Positions 33,478 to 44,479 of a stretch of DNA of 64,000 nucleotides are shown piece by piece. The stretch covers positions 61,364,364 through 61,428,363 of the forward strand of contig CM060980.1 in NCBI GenBank assembly GCA_030765065.1. Direction: 5' to 3'. Origin of the DNA: Deroplatys truncata. Lineage: Eukaryota > Arthropoda > Insecta > Mantodea > Mantidae. The first letter of the stretch is position 1. Each line of letters begins with the position of its first letter. Both the position numbers and the translations under genes were made by a program. The notes beneath the pieces are model-generated. The model did no database searches, was not told where the DNA came from, and was given only the letters and a program-made list of their open reading frames with translations.

Positions 33478-34320
33478 GTTGAACAATTCGAACCATTAAT
33501 AACGGATATCTCGGAAATGGCTGATGCCACAATAAAATTTATTGGAAATAAATTGTGTGTTTTAAAGAGATCTATATTTCTTGTATAGTACGTTTTCGTC
33601 TATCGCTTAACGTTTACCAGTTATGCAAGATTATACAAAATTACTTCCGACTGAAGAGGACTTCAAAGCTATTCCCAAAAATTCAAAATTGAAATTAAAT
33701 TAAATTGAGCTTTATTTAAGGAGCTATGATTCTTAGCGTCCCATTCTATATTGGGCATGAAATTTTGCTCGGAGGTCCTTTTTTTATCAAGCTTGAGGTT
33801 CCTTTACGTGCCGTAAATCTACCACACGGGACCACCGGCTTTACTTTCCTTACAAAGGAAGACATGCTACGGATTTTTACTCCCGAAAAAAATTCATCCC
33901 CCTACGCCGAGTTTGAACCCGCTATCTTGGGAATTAAATGGTAGCATGTGACCCGTAGACCACGGAGGACGACTCAGAAAACTCAAGTTATACACTTTAT
34001 TTCTCATGCAAATATATAACATATATGGTATTTTAACCAAAATCGTTAAGAAACATTTCTGAGAAAATAAAAAATTTCGAATAAGTTTCCATGTAAAGGA
34101 TATTTTGGGTGGGAGAAGTTTCTTGAAAATCTTCGTGTTGCATCTTTGGAAGATACTGAATTTGGTATTTATCCGACTTTCGTTTTTGATTATGCTGCAC
34201 ATACACACACATACACGGTCCTTTTTCAGGGGCCTCAAAACATGCACATCCGGTGAAGTCTCAATATCAATTTTTTGGTGGAATGCAATGCCTTTCCTAC
34301 CTACTATGGTGGTTGAATAA
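33478..34320 (+). mobile_element. HLX element with SINE-A inserted
   Basis: A 5'-truncated HLX copy starting at the GAACAATTCGAACCATTAAT block and ending near 34320 (CTACCTACTATGGTGG). A SINE-A at 33689-33973 splits the conserved phrase TTCCCAGAAAATTCAAG. Similar sequence on both sides (AAAAATTCAA at about 33677-33686 and CAGAAAACTCAA at about 33975-33986) fits a decayed target duplication. Confidence 0.85.
33689..33973 (-). repeat. SINE-A, complete, inserted in HLX
   Basis: On the minus strand it begins GTCGTCCTCCGTGGTCTACG with B-box-like GCGGGTTCAAACTCGGCG. It runs through GTAGCATGTCTTCCTTTG, AAAGCCGGTGGTCCCGTG and CAATATAGAATGGGACGC. It ends in an AAATAAAGCTCAATTTAAT tail with repeated TTTAAT/AAATT. 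Length is about 285 bp. Confidence 0.85.
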
Positions 34321-34370
34321 GTTTGCATCTCTGTGCCTTTAATAAACGAAACAAAAAAAAGAGAAATGAT

Positions 34371-34680
34371 GGTTGGCCCCGTAGCTCAGTCAGTACAGCA
34401 CCTGCTTGCTATCCGAGGGGTCGCGGGTTCAATTCCCGGCTAGGGAGTGGGAATTTTATTCTAACCAAGATTATTCCCTGTTCTCCCCACAGTCTGGAAG
34501 TATGAATGAGAGTGTGAGTCTGTGTGTGATGTAATGTATAAAACCCAAAGATAGAAATCCAACGATAACCGTATACTGATTAACACCATTACCGATAGGT
34601 AGTTTGTTCCAAGTGTAAACAGCCGACGATACGACCATTGTAGTTTCAAGGCGGCTTATAGTTGATACAATAAAATAATA
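34371..34680 (+). repeat. SINE-E with well kept tRNA-like head
   Basis: The head 34376-34447 looks like a tRNA: GGCCCCGTAGCTCAGTCAG (A box), a plausible anticodon arm, and GCGGGTTCAATTCCCGG (B box and T stem). The acceptor stem fails: GGCCCCG does not pair with CTAGGGA. A SINE body follows (GGGAATTTTATTCTAACC, CCCTGTTCTCCCCACAGTC, TGTGAGTCTGTGTGTGATG). I call it a tRNA-derived SINE. Relatives are at 37555-37790 and 1987-2092. Confidence 0.75.
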
Positions 34681-35687
34681 TTTTTCAGTGGATAACTACG
34701 ATTTCTCATGTAAGAAATAAATAACTGTTTACAAACTCACTGGTAACAATGAATGTGTTTAGAATCGAACAACAACTGAAAAGTATGTGTTATTAAAACT
34801 CAAACATGTGTAGATGCATTCGGAAAGATCCTTTATTATAAAGTTTCGTTATTCACCCTTCAAATTCGTAATAAGGTGTCTTAAGATATTTTTGCAAACC
34901 CTGACCGTCCAGTTTTGCCTTTTCCATGCATCAGAATGAACAGGGCTAGACGCGATGAAGCAAGAGCTTTTGTAATTTAAATTTTAAATCGCGAGCGCAG
35001 TAAAACGTTCAGTTTTAAAACAACAAAGTCGCTCCCAAATGTTGCACATTAGTTAAAAAGCTACTTACGTTGCAGACTCTGCAATTTCCATTCGATTCCC
35101 TCTCCACGTCACTGTTTTTCATGCGGTAGAATCGACCGTAGCGCCGCTCTATAGCCGGCTATTTTATCTACAAAGGCCTCTTGCATCATCACGTACTCCG
35201 TGATTTGTTTGGGACATTAAAAAATTCAGGCAAAAATGACAAAGTAACTGATGTACCTACACTCTAAAAAAACGAAAACGGAATCTCGGTCACAGACAAT
35301 AAATGTTCCAACGCTTTTTTTTTAATAAAAAAATACGTATTGCTATCAGAAACTTTGTGTACTTTGTAAAACCAACGCGGCTTGAAAATAAAGAGTCCTC
35401 TCCATTACTTTCTGCATATAATCATTTTTAATATGAGAGTAGTCTACCTTCATCATTGGATCCTCCACCCCAAATTCTACTGTAAGTTAAACTGTTGCTG
35501 CAACATCAGGATAAGAGTGGCACATGTCGCATTCCACATTGTGAGAATCAGTACCTTCAAAACAAATCTTATATGATATCTTGACTAACATGCTTGTCTA
35601 TGTAGTTCCTTGTATATCACATTAAAACTATTTACACCGTTTGCTGCGTCCGTAGTAGTGTGCATAGGAGTATTTAGATATAAATTA
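34681..35687. other. No recognised feature
   Basis: AT-rich apart from about 35040-35220. No repeat or gene is recognised. A short minus-strand phrase near 35500-35580 (HNVECDMCHSYP) resembles half a zinc site but has no partner; see the rejected items. Confidence 0.4.
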
Positions 35688-36214
35688 GCCGAGTGGGATG
35701 GCTCAGGAGGTAACGTCTGTGGCCTGCATTCGGGAGGTCGCCAATTCGATTCCCGCGGCCGACCTTCCTCATCCATGTTTTTTTTCGGGGATTTCCCTGG
35801 GTCACTAGATGAATGTTTGGAATTTCCTGTCCATTTCACATCCATTATCATTTCGCCTCACCCTTCATCTGCTTGGTCTGTTTGAGGTTTGAAAGTGTCG
35901 TCGGGAGTCTCGGCGTTGCATGGCAGGGGAAAAGGATGCTCTATGTAGCACTTCGTCCCTCGAAATGGGGGCTGTCTTCGAGTCCCGCCCGCCCAGTAGG
36001 ATGTGCAAGCCTGCAGCGTGGAAGGAAGCCGGTTGCGCCAGCTGCTATCCAGGGAGCTTCAATCTGTAAAATGTACGGACCCTGCACTCTGCCTTGTCTC
36101 CTGATCCGACCGCCCTCTGTCTCCTCTCACTTCAGCACACCGTCAGGGCCATAGGCACAAAAGTTCTTGTAGGTCTGTGCTAAGTCCTCCTACACACCTA
36201 GTCCTACTCCTAGG
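35688..36214 (+). repeat. SINE-C, complete, 527 bp, with target duplication
   Basis: The reference copy of the family. The head is GCCGAGTGGGATGGCTCAGG with A box, and B-box-like AATTCGATTCCCGCGG. The TTTTTTTTCGGGGATTTCCC, GTTGCATGGCAGGGGAAAAG and GTCGGATCAGG/CTGATCCGACCGCCC blocks follow. The end is CACAAAAGTTCTTGTAGGTC and a CCTAGTCCTACTCCTAGG tail. TATAAATTA (35679-35687) and TACAAATTA (36215-36223) are a 9-bp target duplication with one change. Open frames across it come from the repeat. Confidence 0.9.
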
Positions 36215-37554
36215 TACAAATTAAAAGTAATTTAAAAACCTATGGTATGACTTGGACTACTTTGGGACAGTACCTAAATTATACTTACAAGGTATCAATA
36301 GTCACTTTATAGAGGTAGAAAATAATGTAATAAATTTCTTTATAATATCCCACGTTATAAACAGGTTGTTACTATATTCAACATCCTGCATAATTGGCTC
36401 ATTATGGTGCGCGTTATGCTAATAGCAGTGACGTGTTTTCTCTTGCAATGACTTAATCCCAGTTGCCGCCACTTATAGAGATAATATGAAACTATTTTGT
36501 GATATTTTTCTGAGCAACGAAGATGCAAAATGATTAAATATAGAATTATTAACATCTGATTTTATAATTACCTACTTACCATGCTGCGCTGATAATAGGC
36601 TACGTCACAGTCCATAACACCTGCTACTTCTCTTCCACGAAGGGAATGCATGAAAGTGGCTCTCTTGGTTATTGGTTCAACACGCCAAGTAATAATAAAT
36701 GAAATGTAGGGAGAGAAGCTAACGTCTCATAGCATATTAAAGTGCTCTCTCACTTATGTCAGCTATGGATGCTGAATTATCTCACGATTTATTTCCTACA
36801 ATTTACAGTGTTAATATTGCATAAAATGTATCCAATTATTGGATAATCTTAATATGACACTCGTGAAAATTGTCGAAATCACTGTCGTTCGTGCGACAAA
36901 GATTCAATGGTGCCATAATCAACAATATTGTGTGCAGCTGAGGAAAAATTGTATATTCATATCTCAGGTAAACCATCTGTGCCAGCAGCACATGTTGAAT
37001 TTAATTTTCTCCGTGAAGACCATGCAAAATCGTTAAAGGTAGTGAATTTTCTTTATTGATTTCTTCTGCAATAGCGGAAGTCTCTTGATATTGCCCCTCT
37101 AGCATACAAGATGGTTTATGGTTATCTACTCCTGTTTTAATTGTTGCGTAAATTTTCTTTTGGTGCTAAAGAATCACCTAGTAATACGGTAGTATTATAA
37201 TTATTTTACATCGAAATAATTATAATATCCATACAATTATCGCGTAATATATATACATTTAGCTGAAAAACATTTTCTTAAAAAGTTAGAACGTTGAACC
37301 ATTATAATCTGGACGCATTATAACATCTTGCATTATATCTGCGATTTCTGTCTTAAGTTTTACTATATTATTTATTTTGTCTACTGCTTATTAATTTAAT
37401 ATATAGCATACAGTAGCTCTTTTGTGTACAATAATTCTGCCAGGTTATTGTGCTTCTCTCTTACAGTTTCATCAAAAATGGCCTGTGCTTCTACGAAAGC
37501 CGAAAATATATTGTGCTTATATCACTGAAATAAAACAGAGAAACTGGCTGTTTC
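36215..37554. other. No recognised feature
   Basis: AT-rich; several short open frames without recognisable products. Confidence 0.5.
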
Positions 37555-37790
37555 TATGGTCTGGTGATTGGGATGCTAGCTTCCAAATCCAGAGGTCTTG
37601 TGCTCGGTTCCCTGCTGAAAGGTGAGAATTTTTCTTTAGTCACTAGACGATTAGAATTGTCACTTCACGATTTCCTATCCTCCCTAGAGTCCGGAAGTAC
37701 GAAAGAGAATCTGAATATGTATAGGACATTCCATTTAAAATCGTTTGAAATAGAAGGAAAATTGACCATGCTTTTTTTAAACGAAACGAA
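37555..37790 (+). repeat. SINE-E, diverged
   Basis: A decayed tRNA-like head (GGTGATTGGGATGCTAGC and TGCTCGGTTCCCTGC) is followed by GAGAATTTTTCTTTAGTCAC. Then comes TCCCTAGAGTCCGGAAGTAC, GAAAGAGAATCTGAATATG. The order and wording match the SINE-E copy at 34371, with many changes. Confidence 0.6.
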
Positions 37791-38184
37791 ACTTTTGTAT
37801 TTGGAGACAATCCCGATTCAATGCTTTATGCAAACTTAAAATTTAGGGCATCATAGTTTTGCAATTAAAATTGCTCAAATTTATATCTTCCTAAAATTCC
37901 CAACTTCAAGCTGTTATAACTCTGAAACCTTTGAATATAATTATTTAAACCGCGCTTTATTTTGGTTTCCTAAACTTTAATTTCATACTGATAAGTAAAC
38001 ATGTTCGTCTTAGTTTATTTAAGGGAAGAAATTTCCATTTCTTCAATTGTAAGCGGCAACGGATTAAGCAAAATAATTGTATTATATATGGTAAGATTCT
38101 GTAATTTAAACACAAACACATACTTTACTGTAATTGTGAATGATAAGCAGTCGCCTAGTATAATTAAAGAAGTAAATTACTTTA

Positions 38185-38460
38185 TGCGCGGGAGGAGTAA
38201 ACTACGTGCTCATGCCAGCCTCTAGTTCCCGAGGTCATGGGTTCAAACTCAATGGAAGGCGATGGACATTTTTTGGGCATAAAAATCCTTAGCATGTCTT
38301 CCTTCGGAAGGGAAGTAAAGCCAGTGGTTCCGTATCGTAGATCTACGGAACGTAAAAGAATCTCAGGCCTGATAAACGGGCCTCAGAGCAAAATTTTCCA
38401 TTTTTTATATCTAATATAGAATGACACGCTAGTGAATGAGAAGCGCAGTAGTTAAAGACC
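38185..38460 (+). repeat. SINE-A, plus strand
   Basis: The head has GAGGTCATGGGTTCAAACTC. Then AAATCCTTAGCATGTCTTCC, AAGTAAAGCCAGTGGTTCC, GTAGATCTACGGAACGTAAA and TCTAATATAGAATGACACGC match the copy at 33689-33973. A SINE-B lies about 30 bp downstream on the other strand. Confidence 0.8.
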
Positions 38461-38489
38461 GTCTGTAAATGAAAACAATTTTTTTTAAA

Positions 38490-38637
38490 GTTCCCTTGTT
38501 GCATCCAGTTTATGGTACTTACTGTTTTCATACCGCTTATTTCCGCAACACACAACCACCCATGCCCATGGCGGGACTCGAACCCGCGACCCTCAGCTTG
38601 GCGGAGCGTCGGAGCGATCGGCTACGAGGGCCGGCTT
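38490..38637 (-). repeat. SINE-B
   Basis: The minus-strand head is GCCGGCCCTCGTAGCCGATC with B-box-like CGCGGGTTCGAGTCCCGCC. It continues as CATGGGCATGGGTGGTTGTG, GCGGAAATAAGCGGTATGAA, then ACCATAAACTGGATGC. It is a close match to 4200-4408. Confidence 0.8.
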
Positions 38638-39299
38638 TTTAATTTAATGGTCGCTAGCGCACGTTTGTTTTGAACTGAAGATCAAGCAAGCTGCTGTGTG
38701 TAACGTTAACTGAGAACGCTTACAGGATGTGGTTCTGAGTATTTCCTCACAGATTAACGGAGTGCTTGGTGATCATCGTGCAACAACCACGCGAATTACT
38801 GCGTTTATTCACTTTTGTGTTGTAACTACGAACATCTTAATATTATCACTTTACTAACTTGCCGGCTTCTCTTAATGGCACTATAGATTATTCTCAAACT
38901 AATATTTTAATTTTATAATAATCCAGACGTTTAAAATAAGTAAAAACTGTATATAGATTTTTGTGAATATTATAAAAATAATTAGTATATGCTGTAATTA
39001 AATACGCACTTTCATCTACAAAATGAGATTTGGTACAACATTCTGAAGTAAAGGGCTCCGGAGCTATGCGCACTTAATGTGCGACAAAAATTATTACGAT
39101 ACATTTATCGTTCAATAACGCAACGGTCGTTGGGTTTTAGAGCTAATACTTCATAAATATGTTTTTCTTACCACCTCTTATTAACAGGAAAAATTACAAC
39201 GGAAACGAAAAATGCGAGGTTTTTTGCCGTTCGATTTCACATGGAATGTCCCGTATGTGAATCTAAAGACAACAAAAAGAACGCAATGATTAACACAAA
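38638..39299. other. No recognised feature
   Basis: AT-rich; no shared repeat and no protein motif seen. Confidence 0.5.
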
Positions 39300-39307
39300 C
39301 TGTAAAC

Positions 39308-39462
39308 CAGAGGTGGCGAAAACGTGACTCGCGAGTCATTTTTACTCGTAGGTGCCGTTCCCTCTCTGCAACCGTCCCTTTGTTTTTCACATGCTGCTGA
39401 GTGATGCAGTGCGTGTTGCATATTTGGTGACTCGCGGAAGGAAGCCGTTTTCGCCACCCTTG
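39308..39462. mobile_element. 155-bp hAT-type MITE with 8-bp duplication
   Basis: The terminal inverted repeats share CARRGGTGGCGAAAACG. The left end is CAGAGGTGGCGAAAACG and the complement of the right end is CAAGGGTGGCGAAAACG. Inside them GACTCGCGAGTC and GACTCGCGGAAGG extend the symmetry. The flanks are CTGTAAAC (39300-39307) and CTGTAAAT (39463-39470), an 8-bp target duplication with one change. CAG/CAA-G-starting ends and 8-bp duplications are hAT hallmarks. It has no coding capacity. Confidence 0.88.
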
Positions 39463-39734
39463 CTGTAAATGAATGAACACAATTGCCATCAGCAATTGCT
39501 CCAAAGACAAAGCCGTGGATATGACCTCAGATGTTAAAGATCACATAAAAATGGAAAAACAAATAAGTCACTGAGCATTTAATGCACCTCCTGGTAAGTG
39601 AGATGATTCTCTCATGCCAAGAAGGCGAGTGAATACCTCAGGACGACGAATGCTCTCGCGCAGACAACTCGGCCATGCGATACTCATATTATCCCTGCGC
39701 GTTCCTTCGGTCTCCATTGTGCAATAAGAAGATT

Positions 39735-39925
39735 GGTACTGCGAACGAGATGGCTTGGCGTCAGCGTCTATGGCTCCCATTTGGAATGTCGTGGGTTTAA
39801 ATCCTGTGCATCAGTCAATTTGGCTGAGGTTTCATCGTGTTTTACCTCAGTAGATGCCGGTTTGGATATTCGACAGCACAACTCACAGTTCCATGAAGAA
39901 CACAAAAGAGATTGAAATAACAGCA
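39735..39925 (+). repeat. SINE-like element (SINE-G)
   Basis: A head with TGGCTTGGCGTCAGCGTC and B-box-like GTGGGTTTAAATCCTG is followed by TTTGGCTGAGGTTTCATCG and a TGCCGGTTTGGATATTCG stretch. The layout (tRNA head, then 'GAGGTTT...TTTTACCTC') resembles other insect SINEs. I see no second copy in the window. Confidence 0.5.
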
Positions 39926-41829
39926 TATGAAGCGACACTCAATTAAGGACACATATCAACAAACTTGCCCAAACAGGAGGTGCAGGAAAGCGGCCATCTT
40001 CCGGCATCACAGTGACTACGTGTAGGCATCCCAAAAACATTAATCCCACGATTACACAAGTCATCATCCCAGTTAAATAAAAAGCAATAAAATAAGGTAG
40101 CACATGAAGGTGACTTCGCAATGAGGCCATCGAACAGTAAGTTACAAAAAGGTAACTGCTTAACTAAGGCCATAATGTGGTACACACATTAAAGCATGTG
40201 TATCAGGCAACGTCTTGTTATGCCTTAGATATTAAAGCTACTTTAAATAAGTAAGAAAATACGATTTGTATTAGGTTTTAATGTGCAAGTGGACACTATA
40301 GAAGTCCCTCGGACACACTTCCAGTAAGCAATTAATTGATAATTTTCTCCTCAAGACGCTTTCAATTTTTATCTGTTTTTAAGGGTTCGGCTTATTTAGA
40401 TATACCCAGTACAGTTTTGACCTGAAGGGAGCAATAATTTCTTGTATATAGAACTAAAATATTTTTTCAAAAACAAGCTTCACAAAGAAACTTGTTTTGC
40501 GTTGATACCAGCTTTCGTTTTCTGCCACAAATGTTTTCTTTCAAAGTGATTTGCATACTTCACAACTATTAATTACAGGTTATACCTTGATTGCTCTCTT
40601 CCGCTTGAGATTCATCTTCATTTTACTGTGCCTTTCTAAGCAAATTTCTTCAATATTCATTAGTTTTATACATATACTGGTCTATTTACTATTTTCCCTA
40701 TTTTAATTTACTTCATGTCGTCTGTTATACTTCGTATCCATTGAGTTTTGAGGTGACCTAATTTACCCGAAATTATTGATTTTCAATTTACATATTTGTT
40801 GTACCAAAATTTCCTCTAAACGCTTTTAATTTTAGATCTAAACCTTTCTAGCGCCATGTACGCATAGGACTGATCGCTAAGAACAGTTAAAATTAGAAGG
40901 ATTAGGGATATTTTTAACAATAACTACTAACCAAATCAAGGCAACAATAAACATTGAGCTCATCGAAAAAAACTCTACACACTATTTAAGCATATAAAAT
41001 TACTATAACTAGAGACAAAAGGTCAAATTAAATATAAAGGAATATCACAACCTAAAGTAAATAACAATTATAATTCTGATGAGAATAAAACTGCATGAAG
41101 ATGTAATAAAGTTTACAGCTCCTATGATTCTTAATATACTTGCTACATGGAGGGAGAATATTATTAAATACACAAAAGAATTGCATATGCTATTTCAGCA
41201 GAAGTGGGATGTTTGTTATAGCGCAGAGATTTAATATAAATAATTTCTTTAGTTAATAAAAGATTTCATGCAAAGTTAGACCCGAAAATTATGGGTTATA
41301 ACTTAAAAGCAGACAAAAACTTTCTCTACCAATTACTAATTATATGTATCCCATTACTGGATGGGAAAAACAATGTGCAGAAATTTGTAGAGTAGAAAGG
41401 CAGTAACCAACATTTTATTTTTCTTGGCTATGCGAATATATGCATACGTGCTCTCTCGTACTTTGTTATAGATTTAGAGGATTATGAAATATCTTCCATT
41501 AGCTTAGCTACCTAATTCTAGAGAAAGTAAAGCTGAAAAGCATTAGATCCATCTCTACTTAGACGGACAGACCATGAATTTAAATAAAGTAACCAAAACT
41601 AAAGCTACAAGAAGAAGAAAAAGCAGTTTCTCTTGATGGTGTCGGCAAAGCGATAGAATAATGGCGATATTCCTATTATATCCAGTACAAATTCATAAGA
41701 TATATTTTCACTGTATTCTGCCAGTTATTCTGTCTAAATAATTATAATAATTACACGGATAATTAAGTATATTTAGGACAATTCATAATATGCACTTGAT
41801 GAATTAGTAGCATAATTGCTGGAATGTTT
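39926..41829. other. No recognised feature
   Basis: AT-rich; small open frames on the minus strand at 39939-40185 are unrecognised. Confidence 0.5.
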
Positions 41830-41930
41830 GATTTTGGTGATCCGTTGTGTGCAGAACCGTGGGTTCCAGTCCCGCCTTAAATACGAGTGTATGTATTTGT
41901 GAGTGTAAAGATAAACATATAAAAACAAAC
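41830..41930 (+). repeat. Possible SINE-B head fragment
   Basis: ACCGTGGGTTCCAGTCCCGCC, then a TATGTATTTGTGAGTG stretch, echoes the B box and TG-rich part of SINE-B. The match is weak. Confidence 0.3.
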
Positions 41931-41960
41931 AGAGTAAGTGCAAAACAGAAAATGAAAAAT

Positions 41961-42804
41961 ATAATGTTATACATTCATAACACGTTCTCTACTCTCTGTC
42001 TTTATTAGTGAGTGTACAAACTATTCTTAATAAACATATTTTTCTATACACTACATTTTAATCCAAGTAATGCTTTGTAGAAATAGCTACATTGCGCATG
42101 GCGTTATAAAGGGAATAGCAAAGTCAAATGTTTAAGAACCGTTTCCATGTAATCGCGGAAATAACTGAATGTTTACAACACAAAAGAGTATGACCAAGTA
42201 ATGAACAATTCGAACCATTAATAACAAACATCTCAGGAATAGTTTATGCCACAAAAGTACTTATTTGAAATAAATTGTATGTTTTAAAGAGATCTAGTTT
42301 TTGTGTGTTTGCATTGCTGGCATTCTTCACTTATTTGTTTTTTGTTGTACGTTTTCCCCTATTCCTTAACGTTTTCCAGTTATAAGATTATACAAAATTC
42401 CTTCCGAATGAAGAGCACTTCACAGGCTATTCCCAGAAAGTTCAAGATATACATTTTTTTTCTTCATGTAATATCTTTAATATATGGTATATTAGTAAAA
42501 ATCGTTAGAGCCATTTTTCTAAAATAAAAGATTTCGAAAGATGTTCCATAAAAAGGATAGTTTGGAATGGAGCAACTTTCTTGAAAATCTTCCTGTCACA
42601 TCTTTGAAAGTATTGAACCTAAATATCAAATTTGGTATTTATCCAAACTTTCGTATTTGAGTTATGCTGTTCACAGGTACAAAAACAAGAACATTTCCTA
42701 AAAATGCGTTTTTATGTTCAAAGGAACTCAAAACATGTATTTCCGGTGAAATCTCAGTATCAATACCTCCCCTACCTACTAGGTACGTAGTAGAGAAAAT
42801 AAAA
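41961..42804 (+). mobile_element. HLX element, near full length
   Basis: About 844 bp. The 5' part resembles ATGTTATACATTCAT and CGTTCTCTACTC. It has all middle blocks (GAACAATTCGAACCATTAAT, CCTTCCGAATGAAGAGCAC) and ends CCTACCTACTAGGTACGTAG, TAGAGAAAATAAAA. The CCTAC...GTAGG hairpin near the 3' end is well kept here. A second, partial copy starts 43 bp downstream in the same orientation. Confidence 0.85.
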
Positions 42805-42847
42805 GGGACAATGGCAAAAATTCCCTTTCACTTTATAGAAGAAAAAT

Positions 42848-43095
42848 CTGATGTTCTACAATCACATGACTTTTTCTACACTCAATTTTTTGTAAGTGGG
42901 TATACCAACTATTCTTACGAAAGATTATTTTATCTACTTCATTTTAATCGAGATAAAGCTTTGCAGAAATAGCTATATGCTACATTACACTCTGGTAGAT
43001 ACAAACACAACAGCAATAGTCAAATATTTGGATGCTAAATGCTGGCCTTAAAATCCCATACTCTTTCAATTCAAAGGCGAGAAACAAAAGAATAC
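42848..43095 (+). mobile_element. HLX element, 5' part
   Basis: It begins CTGATGTTCTACAATCACAT after a T (42847), with subterminal ACTTTTTCTACAC. It continues to the CTTAAAATCCCATACTC block and then stops at about 43095. With 41961-42804 it forms a head-to-tail pair separated by 43 bp. Confidence 0.8.
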
Positions 43096-44479
43096 AATAA
43101 AATTAAATTTGCAATACACTATCCTGGTTCCTCGTCTGCTACACTGGGTCCCGTAATCCAAATTTGTGATTTATTTAACGCTTCTTTCATTTTATATAAT
43201 ATTGCTGTACATAGTTTTTCTTATAAAATAATAAAAAATATATAATAATATATATTCAAAAATATACTCAACTACTGTTACTGGAAGCTGGCTACATAAC
43301 TGTATCCAAATATCCCTAATTTCCAGTAAATAATTAGGATATTAAACAAGATAAATGTAACACAATATTTTATACTACTTTAAACTACATTCTACCCACT
43401 GGTATCCAGTGGTAAAGGTACTTATTCAGTACCCAAGCTACACTTAGTATATTCGTTTTCAACTAATGATAGAGAATTTTATAACTTTTTTATAACTTCA
43501 TATTAAAATTCTAACTGCTATATACATTATATTTATCCTTTCTAATAATATTTTCATAATTTCATAACGAAATTCGAAATTCTAAGTGCTATTTTTTATT
43601 TCTCCTTACTACTTTAATAGACTTTCCTCAAAATTTATGCTTACACCATTCACTTTTCTTAATATACCTTAAAAAATCACAGTACTTAATACTTTTATTA
43701 AACTTATCACACACTCTGAATTAAACTTACCTTCCCTTATTCTTTTTATCGTAAACTTCACTTACCACTAACATAATATCTTTATAATTTTCACTTCACT
43801 TAACACAATAATCACTATATATTTATCACTCTTCTATTGACTTCTATAATACTATTACTTCACTTTCTCTTTAAAATATAGTATTACACTTCACTTATCA
43901 CTACATTCACTTATCTCCACTTATCACCATTTTTCACTCCGCTTTCCCTCACCTCATCTTCTTCTCGCCCAAAACCATAACTTTATCTAGCCCCTCCATT
44001 CACCACCTCACGCTCCATGCTCTCACTCCTATGTGCTATAAGCTCCTCTCTTGGTCATCTTTCTCTCGCCCATTGTCCTCCTCGCCCGTTATCCTTCTCT
44101 CTGCTATAAACTCTATCTTCTCCTCCATCCTCCTCTTTACTTCTTTTTCTTTCTTCCCCAATTTTCCTTCATTTTCAACCATTTCCTCCTTTCTCTCCCC
44201 ACTTTTCTTCCTGGAATTATCCAGAGCTATTTGCTTCAGTTAGTTTAAAATATGATTTTCTTCACTTTCATCATTTTATACTCCTTTTTCTTTCTAAAGT
44301 ATGATTATCGGTATCAGATGTTTGCATCAGTGAAGACTTGAATTCTCTTCGATCTTCTTATTTCTTCATTAATTACTGGTACTAATGTTACAATTTCATG
44401 TTATTCAATATCTTGTCCGAAGCTATTTTGCTAATTTTAGCTAATATGTATAGCAGTATGTATAAACGTTTATTTCTTA
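43096..44479. other. Pyrimidine-rich tract at about 43560-44260
   Basis: The first part is AT-rich. From about 43560 to 44260 the plus strand is strongly pyrimidine-rich, with CTTCACTT/CACTTATC-like repetition turning into C- and T-runs (TCTTCTCCTCCATCCTCCTC). Open frames in it reflect composition. I see no transposon ends. Confidence 0.6.

Noticed and set aside
33894-34328. 144-codon minus-strand open frame
   Set aside because: It spans the HLX 3' half and part of an inserted SINE-A, so it cannot be one gene.
34376-34447. Candidate functional tRNA gene
   Set aside because: A and B boxes are good but the acceptor arms do not pair, and a SINE body follows directly. It is better explained as a SINE head.
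35495-35580. Minus-strand HNVECDMCHSYP phrase, like the first half of a ZZ-type zinc finger
   Set aside because: The second Cys pair is absent, a stop follows at once and no splice context supports an exon. Chance is more likely.
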